From: Arenimonas metalli CF5-1
Lineage (GTDB): Bacteria; Pseudomonadota; Gammaproteobacteria; Xanthomonadales; Xanthomonadaceae
Assembly: GCF_000747155.1 (NCBI RefSeq)
Contig: NZ_AVCK01000006.1
Location: forward strand, 1 to 64,000
DNA: 64,000 bases
Reading direction: 5' to 3'
Shown here: positions 18,217-25,814 of the stretch, piece after piece
Layout: each line of letters opens with the position of its first letter
Position numbering within the stretch: the first letter of the stretch is position 1
Made by a program: the position numbers and the translations under genes
Notes under the pieces: model-generated
The model's input: the letters and a program-made list of their open reading frames with translations, nothing else
What the model was told of the DNA's origin: nothing
Databases searched by the model: none

Positions 18217-20607
18217 TCAAGAGAGCATGCCCTGTACCGGGGCCGACCCGGATTCCGGCGCGAGTTCGTATCCCATGGATCGATATCCACGCTGGCGTTT
18301 TTCCCACATGCGCAGAAGGGCTGGGTGGCCGCTATCGACGAAATCCAAGATGCGCACACTGACCTTTCCCAAATGCTCGCGATGCAGCCTGCCCGCGTAC
18401 TGTTGCAGGGTGCCCTTCCACGAGATCGGCATTGCCAGCACGAGCGTGTCTAGTGGCGGATGGTCGAAGCCCTCGCCGACAAGTTTGCCCGTGGCGAGCA
18501 AAGCGCGCGGGGAATCGGAGGGGAGGGCATTCAGCGCATCGAGCAGGGCCCCGCGCGCTTTCTTCGACATGCGTCCGTGCAGGCAGAAGAGATTCGGAAT
18601 CCGGTCCTTCAATGCAGACTCGATGCTTGCCAGATGATCGAAGCGTTCGGTCAAAAGCAGTACCTTCCGTCCATGTTGGACGGCCTTCTCGACCTCGTCG
18701 GCGATTGCCGCAGTGCGCCGCTGATTGGATGCCAGGTGGAGGAACACATCCTGGATGCCGGCTGTCTCCGGCAACTCGATCCTTTCGTGTCTGCAAACAG
18801 GTACGACGTCGAGCTGCGAAGGTGCGTTCTCCTGGCGTGCGGCGGTATGCCGGATCGGGCCGCACTGCATGAAGATGATCGGGTGTTGGCCATCGCGACG
18901 CTGCGGTGTCGCAGTCAGGCCGTGAACATATCGGGCCCGGATGCGCTTCAGGATTAGCTCAAAGGAAACCGCCGACAGGTGGTGGCATTCATCCACGATG
19001 ACCTGACCGTAGTTCTCGACTAGGGCACTGATCTCACCCTTCCTTGAGATCGACTGCATGACGGCTATGTCGACGAGGCCCGTGGGCTTGGCCTTCCCGC
19101 CACCGACCACACCGACGACGCCCTTTCCGACGCCGAGGAAGGACTGCAGGCGTTCCTGCCACTGGCGAAGTAACTCGGTGCGGTGAACGAGTACCAGTGT
19201 ATTGACGCCACGACGCGCGATCAGAGCAGCTGCAGTCACGGTCTTGCCGAAGGCGGTAGGCGCGCACAGCACGCCATCGTCGTGGGCAATCAATGCCGTC
19301 AGCGCAGTCTCTTGGTCAGGTCGAAGCGCACCATGGAAACTCACGTCCAGCGGACTGCCCAGGTAGCGCTCATCCTGCAGTACGCACTCGATTCCGTTGT
19401 TGCGCAGCAACGTCACGGCAGCATCTAGGCATCCGCGCGGCAATGCGATATGTCTTGCGTGATTCTCGGCGCAGCCAATGATTCTGGGTTTGTCCCACAC
19501 CGGAAAGCGCATAGCCTGCGCTTTGTAGAAATCGGGATTCTGGAATGCCGCCAGGCGGATCAGCCGATTGGCCAACGGTGGGGTCAGTGCACTCTTTTCG
19601 ACATAAATGAGGTTGGCGAGTGTGAGGGTGAGCGAGGCAGGCAAGTCCCCGGGAACCCTCGAGTCATTGGGTCTTCGACGCTTCCACGGCGTCGACGCCT
19701 CGTCGTCGTCAACTTCCTGGACGTCGAGTGGGTGCACCCCGCCCGTGGCTCGGAGGATGGTTGGCTCCACATCGGAGGGAGACAGGGGGCGCATGGACGC
19801 CAGAAATGCCCATTGGTCTGGCCAGGGCTTGAACTCGTAATCCACGAATACACTGCAATCCTTGGCACGAGCCTGCTTCTGAAGTGGCAGCGCGATCAGG
19901 TTGCCGAATCCGCCCTTCGGCAGCGTGTCCTGGTTCGGGAAGATCCGATCATAGGAAGAGAACTTGAGCTGGTGGGTGCGCGCGCAGGCATGGCTGATGA
20001 GGGCGGTTCCCAGTCGGCGGGCATCTCGAGCGGGCAACGCCGCTTCAAAGAAGATCCAGGCATGAGCGCCATTTCCCGACCGGGATATCTCCAGGGCTGC
20101 AGGGACGTCCAGTTCGCGGCATGATTCCATGAACGCCGCTGAATCCTCTCTCCATTGTTCCTCGTCGAGGTCCACCGCAAGGAATCGGCAGGTATCATCG
20201 GCGAGCAGCGGATAGACGCCGATGACGTGGCGGCCCGTCAGGTGGTCGTAGATCACCTGGTCGGTCAGCGGTAGGAGCTTCCGGTTCGGGCACTCCGAGC
20301 ACTTGATGCGGGGCTTTTCGCAAACGCCCGGTTTCCACTCGTTGGCACAGGCGGGCGCGTAACCGGATTTCCCCGCCTTGCTCTCCCAGCGAACCGGATA
20401 GACGTCCGTGCGTCCGCCGAACAGGCGGCGAAACATCGCGATCTTCTCGTCGGTGCTGAAATCCGCAGGGACCGTCGTGGTCTCGGTTGTGCATTGCGGC
20501 GCTGCCTGGTCGGGAGCTCGCCATTCAATGCCGTGAGCGTCCAGCAACGCGGACAGTCTCGAGTTCTCTGCAAGTAGGCTGGCGAGGGAGTCCCGATCAG
20601 CGGACAT
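18217..20607 (-). CDS. AEP primase-SF2 helicase fusion (TOTE-type conflict protein)
   Basis: The protein has 796 residues. The N-terminal half resembles the archaeo-eukaryotic primase domain of TOTE conflict systems: a Cys4 zinc knuckle (C87, C96, C103, C106), the metal-binding pair D146-x-D148 (FLAVDLDEE), His182 in SGNGAHAWIFFE, and a conserved PKGGFGNLIALPLQ segment (230-243). The C-terminal half (about 425-780) is an SF2 helicase with Walker A APTAFGKT (Lys455), DECH box (539-542), GLTATP (563-568) and the arginine-finger motif QQYAGRLHRE. The start overlaps hipA by 11 bp, so translation is probably coupled. The likely role is nucleic-acid sensing or processing in defence, by family analogy only. 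Confidence 0.88.
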   Translation of the reverse strand: MSADRDSLASLLAENSRLSALLDAHGIEWRAPDQAAPQCTTETTTVPADFSTDEKIAMFRRLFGGRTDVYPVRWESKAGKSGYAPACANEWKPGVCEKPRIKCSECPNRKLLPLTDQVIYDHLTGRHVIGVYPLLADDTCRFLAVDLDEEQWREDSAAFMESCRELDVPAALEISRSGNGAHAWIFFEAALPARDARRLGTALISHACARTHQLKFSSYDRIFPNQDTLPKGGFGNLIALPLQKQARAKDCSVFVDYEFKPWPDQWAFLASMRPLSPSDVEPTILRATGGVHPLDVQEVDDDEASTPWKRRRPNDSRVPGDLPASLTLTLANLIYVEKSALTPPLANRLIRLAAFQNPDFYKAQAMRFPVWDKPRIIGCAENHARHIALPRGCLDAAVTLLRNNGIECVLQDERYLGSPLDVSFHGALRPDQETALTALIAHDDGVLCAPTAFGKTVTAAALIARRGVNTLVLVHRTELLRQWQERLQSFLGVGKGVVGVVGGGKAKPTGLVDIAVMQSISRKGEISALVENYGQVIVDECHHLSAVSFELILKRIRARYVHGLTATPQRRDGQHPIIFMQCGPIRHTAARQENAPSQLDVVPVCRHERIELPETAGIQDVFLHLASNQRRTAAIADEVEKAVQHGRKVLLLTERFDHLASIESALKDRIPNLFCLHGRMSKKARGALLDALNALPSDSPRALLATGKLVGEGFDHPPLDTLVLAMPISWKGTLQQYAGRLHREHLGKVSVRILDFVDSGHPALLRMWEKRQRGYRSMGYELAPESGSAPVQGMLS

Positions 20608-21931
20608 CGTCCAGCTTCCTCGCTGCGGCGCTCATCCCCGCAAAGATGGCGTCCGCGACGTTTGCTGGAAATGTTGTCGGTAGGGATGCCGTGACCTTCT
20701 CGATTGCCGTCGGCGTACTTGCCACGAGTTCGTCGATCATCCCCTGAGCGATGTCCTCGGAGATACCGCAGGCGCGCGCGGTGCTGATCCAGTGTCGGCG
20801 AAGGATGCGGTTCCATTCGTAGTGACGGTTCTGTCCCGAGGCTGCCATCGCCATACGCGCCCGTTCCGGGGCAAGTTGGTTGGTGCCGCGACCGAGGATC
20901 GGGTATGCCGACAGTACATCGTAGAGCGGTGTCAGTCGGTAACGACCCTGAGGCTCGATTGCGAGGCTGAAGTTCTTCGCGTGACCATCGGTGGCACAGA
21001 GCAGCCAGAAAACGAGCTGCGCCTTGAAAAACGTCAGCCGGTCGGCCGCGGCATCCTGCGCTCCCAGCAGCAGGTCGAGGATGGACTTGATGCCTGGTCC
21101 GCCATCGGCTTCGTATTTGACTGCCGGAGGGACGCCGAGTGCCTGGCAGCAGTCTTCCTGGGGCAAACGGAGCCAGTGCGTTCCCGCCTGGGCCATTCGG
21201 CGATCAAAGCGCTCGACGATCAGTGCCTTCTGGTCTTCGAAGACCGCGATCTCGCAAACCGCGACGGGTAGGCCAAAGGCCGCAACGATTTGTGCGCAGA
21301 GCCACTCGTTCTCAACCGACGTCGTGAAGTCCGCCTGCATGTTGCCGACTCGGCCGAGCGGCAGCTTGAAGATGTGCGTGGTGGGCGTTGCGCCGAGCGG
21401 TCGATGCCAGCTGCTTTCGTGCCGAAGTAGGGCTGTCTTCTCCTGCGCGCCAGCCAGCGAGATGCGGAAGTCGTCGTAGTCGTGCTGGCCCGGAAAGGCG
21501 GCGGTCGGCGTGCCGCGCAGAAGCCGTGCGACATCGGCATCCGTGAGTGTCTCGCCGTCGATGCGGTCCAATCCCGTCGGGGCCATGTCCATGGGAAGCA
21601 GTTGCACGGCCCCGACGCAGTCCCGCCCGATCTCGGCCAACAAGTCGAAGGCGCGCGTCGAGGCGGAATGGAAACGGGTCTGGATGCGGCGGCGAATATC
21701 ACGGTTGTCGGGAAGCAGGTTGTCGAAGAAGGATTCGACAATTTCGTCCCGGTAGGGAATTCCGGAGGGTTGCAGCGGCATCGAAAGCGACAAAGGTCTG
21801 GATGCCGGCGCGTCCAGCCAGCTTTCCTCATATGCGAAGGTGTGCGCGTTGTTTGTTCCCAGCGTCCAGGTGCCGACGCGCTCGGCATTCATCCAAACCG
21901 CCAGCTGTTGGGTCTTGCGCGGGCGAGGCAT
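20597..21931 (-). CDS. hipA: HipA-family kinase toxin
   Basis: This 444-residue Ser/Thr kinase belongs to the HipA family, whose best-known member phosphorylates glutamyl-tRNA synthetase and causes dormancy. Key features are all present: Ser158 in FRISLAGAQEK (the autophosphorylation loop serine), the ATP-site Lys in THIFKLP (Lys189), catalytic Asp315 in CATDGHAKNFS, and the metal-binding Asp338 in LTPLYDVLS. The length matches full-length HipA (about 440). It lies 3 bp after hipB and its 3' end overlaps the primase-helicase gene. Residues look intact, so an active kinase is expected. Its target is not known. Confidence 0.95.
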   Translation of the reverse strand: MPRPRKTQQLAVWMNAERVGTWTLGTNNAHTFAYEESWLDAPASRPLSLSMPLQPSGIPYRDEIVESFFDNLLPDNRDIRRRIQTRFHSASTRAFDLLAEIGRDCVGAVQLLPMDMAPTGLDRIDGETLTDADVARLLRGTPTAAFPGQHDYDDFRISLAGAQEKTALLRHESSWHRPLGATPTTHIFKLPLGRVGNMQADFTTSVENEWLCAQIVAAFGLPVAVCEIAVFEDQKALIVERFDRRMAQAGTHWLRLPQEDCCQALGVPPAVKYEADGGPGIKSILDLLLGAQDAAADRLTFFKAQLVFWLLCATDGHAKNFSLAIEPQGRYRLTPLYDVLSAYPILGRGTNQLAPERARMAMAASGQNRHYEWNRILRRHWISTARACGISEDIAQGMIDELVASTPTAIEKVTASLPTTFPANVADAIFAGMSAAARKLDDVR

Positions 21932-21934
21932 CCG

Positions 21935-22183
21935 CTACCACTCCGAATCCGTCGGAGACTGCGGGCTCGCCTTCGGCTGCAGGACGAGTTCTAGGCCGAG
22001 GGCGGACAGCAACTTATAAAGGCTGCCGACGCTGCCCCTTTCTGGATCCGACTCGAACGCGGAAATCGTCTTGGGGAGTAATCCGACCAGGGCAGCTGCC
22101 TGCTTCTGGGTCAGCTTGCTGGCTTGGCGCTGGCCTCGCAGCACCGTGGCTAGCTGTTCGGGAGTCTGGGCGCGCAGCATCAT
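21935..22183 (-). CDS. hipB: HipB-like XRE antitoxin/repressor
   Basis: This 82-residue protein has an XRE-type helix-turn-helix (about 8-65: LATVLRGQRQASKLTQKQAA, then the recognition helix near LPKTISAFE). The hydrophobic C-terminus (LGLELVLQPK) resembles the dimerisation strand of HipB. HipB binds HipA as antitoxin and represses the operon. It is the first gene, 3 bp upstream of hipA. Two adjacent ATG codons open the frame; the first is used. The promoter and the three operator-like repeats lie immediately upstream. Confidence 0.93.
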   Translation of the reverse strand: MMLRAQTPEQLATVLRGQRQASKLTQKQAAALVGLLPKTISAFESDPERGSVGSLYKLLSALGLELVLQPKASPQSPTDSEW

Positions 22184-22187
22184 GAGC

Positions 22188-22259
22188 TATCCCCTGCAGG
22201 GTATCGATACGAAATATACCTCGCAGGGTATACGCTGTCAATATCCCCTGCAGGGTTCT
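22188..22259. promoter_or_regulatory. hip operon promoter with three 27-bp-spaced operators
   Basis: On the minus strand a near-consensus sigma-70 promoter is present: -35 TTGACA (22236-22241), 17-bp spacer, -10 TATATT (22213-22218). Three related 18-bp motifs start at 22188, 22215 and 22242, exactly 27 bp apart, sharing TAT-x-CC-x2-GCAGGGT. The second, TATACCTCGCAGGGTATA, is an inverted repeat (arms TATACC/GGTATA) and overlaps the -10 box. The first covers the start of the transcript and the third lies just upstream of the -35. This is what autoregulation by a HipB dimer array would look like. Confidence 0.88.
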
Positions 22260-22421
22260 GGAGTGAGCCTCGCTTTTAGGCCTGAGTTGAAGCAGGAGAA
22301 GGGAACGAGGCTAGCCAGCCCGCATCAGGGGGTGGCGCCCAATGGCAGGGCATTGCGACGCTATCGGAAGGCTTGTTTTCGCTGGTGTATTCAGCTCGCG
22401 CACGCAGACCCTTGAATGAGC

Positions 22422-22455
22422 AAGGCCGTTGTGTGGTCTACCGCCGGCCTTTTTT
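22422..22455 (+). terminator. Possible plus-strand terminator
   Basis: AAGGCCG (22422-22428) can pair with CGGCCTT (22445-22451) across a 16-base loop, followed by TTTTT. No plus-strand gene is evident upstream, so it may be a leftover or may block readthrough into the next gene. It is weak evidence on its own. Confidence 0.4.
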
Positions 22456-22486
22456 ACCAACCGACTGATCGGGCTAGGATTGACGC

Positions 22487-23551
22487 ATGGACGACGAATT
22501 CTGGAAGCGCCACCTGGAAGAAACCGCGCGGTTTGCCCGCTTGGCCGACCCCTTGCGGGAGTTCAAGGCCCTCCAGAGTCCAATCCTCCGGGCCCAAGAG
22601 CAGCTTGTGGCCCTTTGTCGCGACCCGTTGGAGGACGTTCGGGCGCAGATGAAGGCGCTGACCGACCCACTCGAACAGCTGCCGGCATGGGTGAAGGACA
22701 ACTACGGTCGCGATGCGTTCGCCAAGCAGCTGCAGGCGTTCACCGCCCCATTCGACCAGGTTGCCGACCAGCTCAAGGCCGCAAATGGACAGGATGCGAT
22801 TGCCGAGCAGATCAAGGCTCTGCTGGAACCATTCAATGGTGCCCAAGCTTGGATCAAGGCGTTTCGATCTGAAGAAGAAGACCGCCTACGCCAGTGGTCA
22901 ACGATGCTCGACGACTTCGCCCGGCAACTACGGGACTTGCCGGACGAGGTACGTGGGCAGCTGGCGGTGCTCATGGACCAAGGATGGTGCCTCGATCCCG
23001 AGATGCCGCACACGTGGGGGCGGGATCTGGTCGCAACCTTCCAAGAGGGCGAGAACGATGAGGCGCAGCAGTGGCTGATCGATTACTTCAAGGGGCGTGT
23101 GGATGAGATCGAACAGATCCTAGTCAAACGGCATCCTAATCGTAGTGCGGTCATTGCAGATGCGTTCCAGGCGCACCGGGAGCGCCGCTACCACTTGAGT
23201 ATCCCGGTGTTGCTGGCCCAAGCTGATGGAGTTATCCATGATCGACACCAGCGGCAGCTGTTTTCCAAGAAGCGCACCGCCAACCTTATGGAGGTGTTGT
23301 CGGGTCTGCCAGAAGATGACATGCGTGCGATCTTCATAGCCGCGTTCTATGTCGATATCCCGCTGACCCGCAACACACAGCTGCTGCCCGACGGCTTCGA
23401 TGGCTTGAACCGCCACGCAGTTTTGCACGGTACCGATCCAAACTATGGGACCGAGATCAATAGCCTACGGGCGGTGTCGATCCTGAACTTGGCCTCTTAC
23501 TTGGTTGCCGAGGAAGTTGAGGTCACTACAACGGTTGATTACGCGCCATGA
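22487..23551 (+). CDS. Unknown protein with HEPN-like C-terminal motif
   Basis: This 354-residue soluble protein is encoded divergently from hipB. The N-terminal half is helical and repetitive, with recurring units built on DPLE or FxxP followed by QxKAL (about 20-125), probably a coiled-coil or helical-bundle region. The C-terminal part (about 215-345) contains a conserved-looking segment, YHLSIPVLLAQADGVIHD, and later R309-H-A-V-L-H314-G followed by YGTEINSLRAVSILNLASYL. The R-x4-H spacing fits the HEPN ribonuclease signature common in defence proteins. The start has a TAGGA site 7 bases upstream. The family is not named with certainty and the HEPN assignment is inference. Confidence 0.7.
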   Translation: MDDEFWKRHLEETARFARLADPLREFKALQSPILRAQEQLVALCRDPLEDVRAQMKALTDPLEQLPAWVKDNYGRDAFAKQLQAFTAPFDQVADQLKAANGQDAIAEQIKALLEPFNGAQAWIKAFRSEEEDRLRQWSTMLDDFARQLRDLPDEVRGQLAVLMDQGWCLDPEMPHTWGRDLVATFQEGENDEAQQWLIDYFKGRVDEIEQILVKRHPNRSAVIADAFQAHRERRYHLSIPVLLAQADGVIHDRHQRQLFSKKRTANLMEVLSGLPEDDMRAIFIAAFYVDIPLTRNTQLLPDGFDGLNRHAVLHGTDPNYGTEINSLRAVSILNLASYLVAEEVEVTTTVDYAP

Positions 23552-23643
23552 GCCTGACTAAACGACTGTCGGGTTCGACATTGAACTTCCTGAGGTCGAT
23601 GTAGAGACATTCAGGGACCAGGCCACTTGTGAAATTTTTTGAA

Positions 23644-23665
23644 ACGGGCACCGAACGGGCACCGA
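23644..23665. repeat. Perfect 11-bp tandem repeat near right island end
   Basis: ACGGGCACCGA occurs twice in direct succession. Its position, about 55 bp inside the right attachment site, is where integrase arm-type binding sites or the tail of an integrase gene usually lie. No integrase coding sequence accompanies it. Confidence 0.6.
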
Positions 23666-23681
23666 TCTGGATCTGAAAAAT

Positions 23682-23710
23682 AAAAAGGGGCTGCGATTTC
23701 TCGCAACCCC
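23682..23710 (-). terminator. Island-encoded terminator for tRNA-Phe
   Basis: On the minus strand GGGGTTGCGA, loop GAAA, TCGCAGCCCC forms a 10-bp stem (one G-T pair) followed by TTTTT. It starts 10 bases after the tRNA-Phe 3' end and lies inside the island, replacing the terminator left behind at 15804-15829. Confidence 0.85.
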
Positions 23711-23718
23711 TTGTTTTG

Positions 23719-23765
23719 TATGGTGGCCGAGGACGGAATTGAACCGCCGACACGGGGATTTTCAA
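23719..23765. repeat. Right attachment site within tRNA-Phe
   Basis: This is the right copy of the 47-bp direct repeat. It comprises the 3' 45 nucleotides of the intact tRNA-Phe gene plus two flanking bases, and is identical to 15849-15895. Confidence 0.93.
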
Positions 23766-23796
23766 TCCCCTGCTCTACCAACTGAGCTACTCGGCC
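23721..23796 (-). tRNA. tRNA-Phe (GAA)
   Basis: This is a 76-nucleotide tRNA on the minus strand with the CCA end encoded. The acceptor stem is GGCCGAG/CTCGGCC, the D stem GCTC/GAGC, the anticodon stem GGGGA/TCCCC with loop TTGAAAA (anticodon GAA), and the T stem GGCGG/CCGTC with loop TTCAATT. All arms pair. Its 3' part is the integration site of the island. It is probably the only functional tRNA-Phe in the window. Confidence 0.98.
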
Positions 23797-23990
23797 AGGA
23801 TTTGGCTGGCATGCGCACCGGGCGGGCCCGGGCGAGCGGCGAATCATAGCGGAAGCCGGCTGGCCGGGGCAAGCCGGTTCAGGGGCCTAAATTCCTGATG
23901 AACGCCAGGCCGGGGGCGGGGACGCATCGGCCGGGACCGGGGTTAGGGTAGGGACGTGGCCCGCTTGGGGGCCGAACAAGGAGCTGTGCA

Positions 23991-24446
23991 ATGTCCGTCC
24001 GTCCCGTGCTTGCCGCCATGACCGCCGCCCTCGTGATCGCCTTCGCTTCCCCGGCCATGGCCCGGGAATCCAAGGAAGAGCGCGAGGCCCGCTACGCCGA
24101 GAACCTCGAGCTGGCCCGCGCCCATGCCGGCGAACCGGTCGAGGCGGTCCGCTTCCTCAACGAGCCCTACAAGTTCGACGTGCTGGGCAACCACCACCTG
24201 CTGGTGTGGCAGAACCAGCGCACCGCCTGGCTGGTCGACCTCAAGCAGGACGCGGGCTGCCGCTACATGGCCAACTCGCTGTCGATCAGCATCGACATGG
24301 TCAATGAGTTCCGGACGATGGACACCAGCCACGGCTACATCGTTGGCGGCAACGGCGAGCGCTGCAAGATCGAAGGCCTGCGCAAGGTCGACGTCGTCGC
24401 CATGCGCGCCGCCCGCGAGAGCGCCCGCAACGACAGCGCCAGCTGA
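23991..24446 (+). CDS. DUF6491-like secreted protein
   Basis: This 151-residue protein has a signal peptide (1-24, ending PAMA). The mature part (VRFLNEPYKFDVLGNHHLLVWQ and onward) resembles DUF6491, a small secreted family common in Xanthomonadales. Two Cys (CRYMANSL, near residue 84, and ERCKIEG) may form a disulfide. No function is known for the family. It is monocistronic, with a strong terminator just downstream, and it is the first gene to the right of the island and tRNA-Phe. Confidence 0.8.
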   Translation: MSVRPVLAAMTAALVIAFASPAMARESKEEREARYAENLELARAHAGEPVEAVRFLNEPYKFDVLGNHHLLVWQNQRTAWLVDLKQDAGCRYMANSLSISIDMVNEFRTMDTSHGYIVGGNGERCKIEGLRKVDVVAMRAARESARNDSAS

Positions 24447-24471
24447 TCCCGGCGGACTGCCCCGAGGCACC

Positions 24472-24505
24472 GAGGCCCGCGCCGAAAGCGCGGGCCTCTC
24501 GTTTT
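24472..24505 (+). terminator. Intrinsic terminator after the DUF6491 gene
   Basis: An 11-bp GC-rich stem (GAGGCCCGCGC / GCGCGGGCCTC, loop CGAAA) is followed by TCGTTTT. It separates this gene from the convergent yggX gene, whose stop overlaps the T run. Confidence 0.85.
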
Positions 24506-24777
24506 CAGGCCTCGGGCGGCACGTAGCCGGCCGGCTTCTCGGCGCCGCCGCCGAACAGGAACTTCTCCATCTCGCCCTCGAGGAAGGCCCGGTGCTTGGG
24601 ATCCATGGGCGAGAGGCGGTTCTCGTTGATCAGCATGGTCTGGTGCGCCAGCCACTGCTGCCAGGCCTCCCGGCCGATGTGTTCGAACACGCGCTTGCCC
24701 AGCGCGCCGGGCCAGGGCACGAAGGCCAGGCCCTCGCTGTCGCGCTGGAGTTTTTCGCAGAAAACGGTACGGCTCAT
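24505..24777 (-). CDS. yggX: Probable Fe(2+)-trafficking / oxidative damage protection protein
   Basis: This 90-residue protein matches YggX in length and sequence: [17 protein letters not shown] with the conserved Cys7, then [19 protein letters not shown] and [18 protein letters not shown]. YggX protects iron-sulfur clusters from oxidative damage and influences iron traffic in the cytoplasm. Its ATG overlaps the mutY stop by 4 bp, the conserved mutY-yggX arrangement of gammaproteobacteria. MutY itself carries a 4Fe-4S cluster, so the pairing makes functional sense. Confidence 0.96.
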   Translation of the reverse strand: MSRTVFCEKLQRDSEGLAFVPWPGALGKRVFEHIGREAWQQWLAHQTMLINENRLSPMDPKHRAFLEGEMEKFLFGGGAEKPAGYVPPEA

Positions 24778-25814
24778 GGCGTCAGGCTTCCCAGTAGTTT
24801 CTTGACGGGGGCGGGCAGGCCCACCTCGTGCAGGCGGTCGAGCGGCTGCCAGCGCAGTCCGGCATCCGCGCTGGTCGCGGCGGCGGGCTCGGCCACGCGC
24901 CAGCCCATCGGCTCGATGTGCAGGCGGTAGTGGCTGAAGGTGTGCTCGATCAGCGGCAGCGGCTCGGCGGCGTCGAAATCGAGCGCATGCGGGCGCAGGA
25001 AATCGCGGGCCTCGTCGTGGCTGCCGGCCTCGGGCAGCGACCACATCCCGGACCACACGCCGGTGTCGGGGCGGCGCGCCAGCAGCACGTGGCCGCGCGC
25101 GTCGCGCAGCAGCAGCATCAGCGTGCGGCGCTCGGGCAGCGGCTTGCCGGGCTTGGCTTCGGGCAGCTGGTCGACGCGGCCCTCGCGCCGGGCCACGCAG
25201 TCGTCCTGCAGCGGGCAGAGCACGCAGGCCGGGTCGTGGCGGGTGCACAGCGTGGCGCCGAAATCCATGATCGCCTGCGTGTAGTCGGCGAGGCGCGCCT
25301 CGGGCAGGTGCTGTTCGGCCAGCGTCCACATCTGCTTTTCCACCGGGCCGCTGCCGGGCCAGCCGCCGATGCCGTGGAAGCGCGCCAGCGTGCGCTTCAC
25401 GTTGCCGTCGAGGATGGGGAAACGGTCGCCGTGCGCCTGCGCCAGGATCGCGCCGGCGGTGCTGCGGCCGATGCCGGGCAGGGCGGCCATCGCTTCGAAA
25501 TCGCGCGGCAGGTCGCCGCCGTGCTGCTCCACGCACGCGCGCGCAGCCTTGTGCAGGTTGCGGGCGCGGGCGTAGTAGCCAAGGCCTGCCCACAGCGCCA
25601 GCACGCGGTCGGTGTCGGCGGCGGCGAGGTCGGGCAGGGTGGGCAGTTCCTGCAGGAAGCGCAGGTAGTACGGGATCACCGTCTGTACCTGCGTCTGCTG
25701 CAGCATGATCTCCGACAGCCACACGCGGTAGGGCGTGCGCGGGTGCTGCCAGGGCAGGTCGTGGCGGCCGTCGCGGTCGAACCACTGCAGCAGGCGGTGC
25801 GCGAACTCACTCAT
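24774..25814 (-). CDS. mutY: A/G-specific adenine DNA glycosylase
   Basis: MutY removes adenine mispaired with 8-oxoguanine. The 346-residue product has the helix-hairpin-helix region ([14 protein letters not shown], near 115-130), the catalytic Asp in [10 protein letters not shown], the 4Fe-4S ligands C-x6-C-x2-C-x5-C ([17 protein letters not shown], about 190-208) and a C-terminal NUDIX-like 8-oxoG recognition domain (about 220-345). The ATG at 25814 starts [13 protein letters not shown], as in relatives; another in-frame ATG is 12 bases upstream. The gene starts inside the 3' end of the AsmA-like gene. Confidence 0.97.
   Translation of the reverse strand: MSEFAHRLLQWFDRDGRHDLPWQHPRTPYRVWLSEIMLQQTQVQTVIPYYLRFLQELPTLPDLAAADTDRVLALWAGLGYYARARNLHKAARACVEQHGGDLPRDFEAMAALPGIGRSTAGAILAQAHGDRFPILDGNVKRTLARFHGIGGWPGSGPVEKQMWTLAEQHLPEARLADYTQAIMDFGATLCTRHDPACVLCPLQDDCVARREGRVDQLPEAKPGKPLPERRTLMLLLRDARGHVLLARRPDTGVWSGMWSLPEAGSHDEARDFLRPHALDFDAAEPLPLIEHTFSHYRLHIEPMGWRVAEPAAATSADAGLRWQPLDRLHEVGLPAPVKKLLGSLTP

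Larger units (their letters stand above)
15849..23765. mobile_element. Genomic island integrated in tRNA-Phe
   Basis: This is a block of about 7.9 kb flanked by a 47-bp direct repeat. The right copy is the 3' part of an intact tRNA-Phe gene and the left copy is a detached fragment of it, which is the classic outcome of site-specific integration into a tRNA 3' end. The interior looks less GC-rich and less tightly packed than the flanks. Cargo: an HNH endonuclease, an amber-interrupted secreted-protein gene, hipB-hipA-primase/helicase, and a HEPN-like gene. I found no integrase, recombinase, replication or conjugation gene, so the element may be degraded or mobilised by factors from elsewhere. 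Confidence 0.9.
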
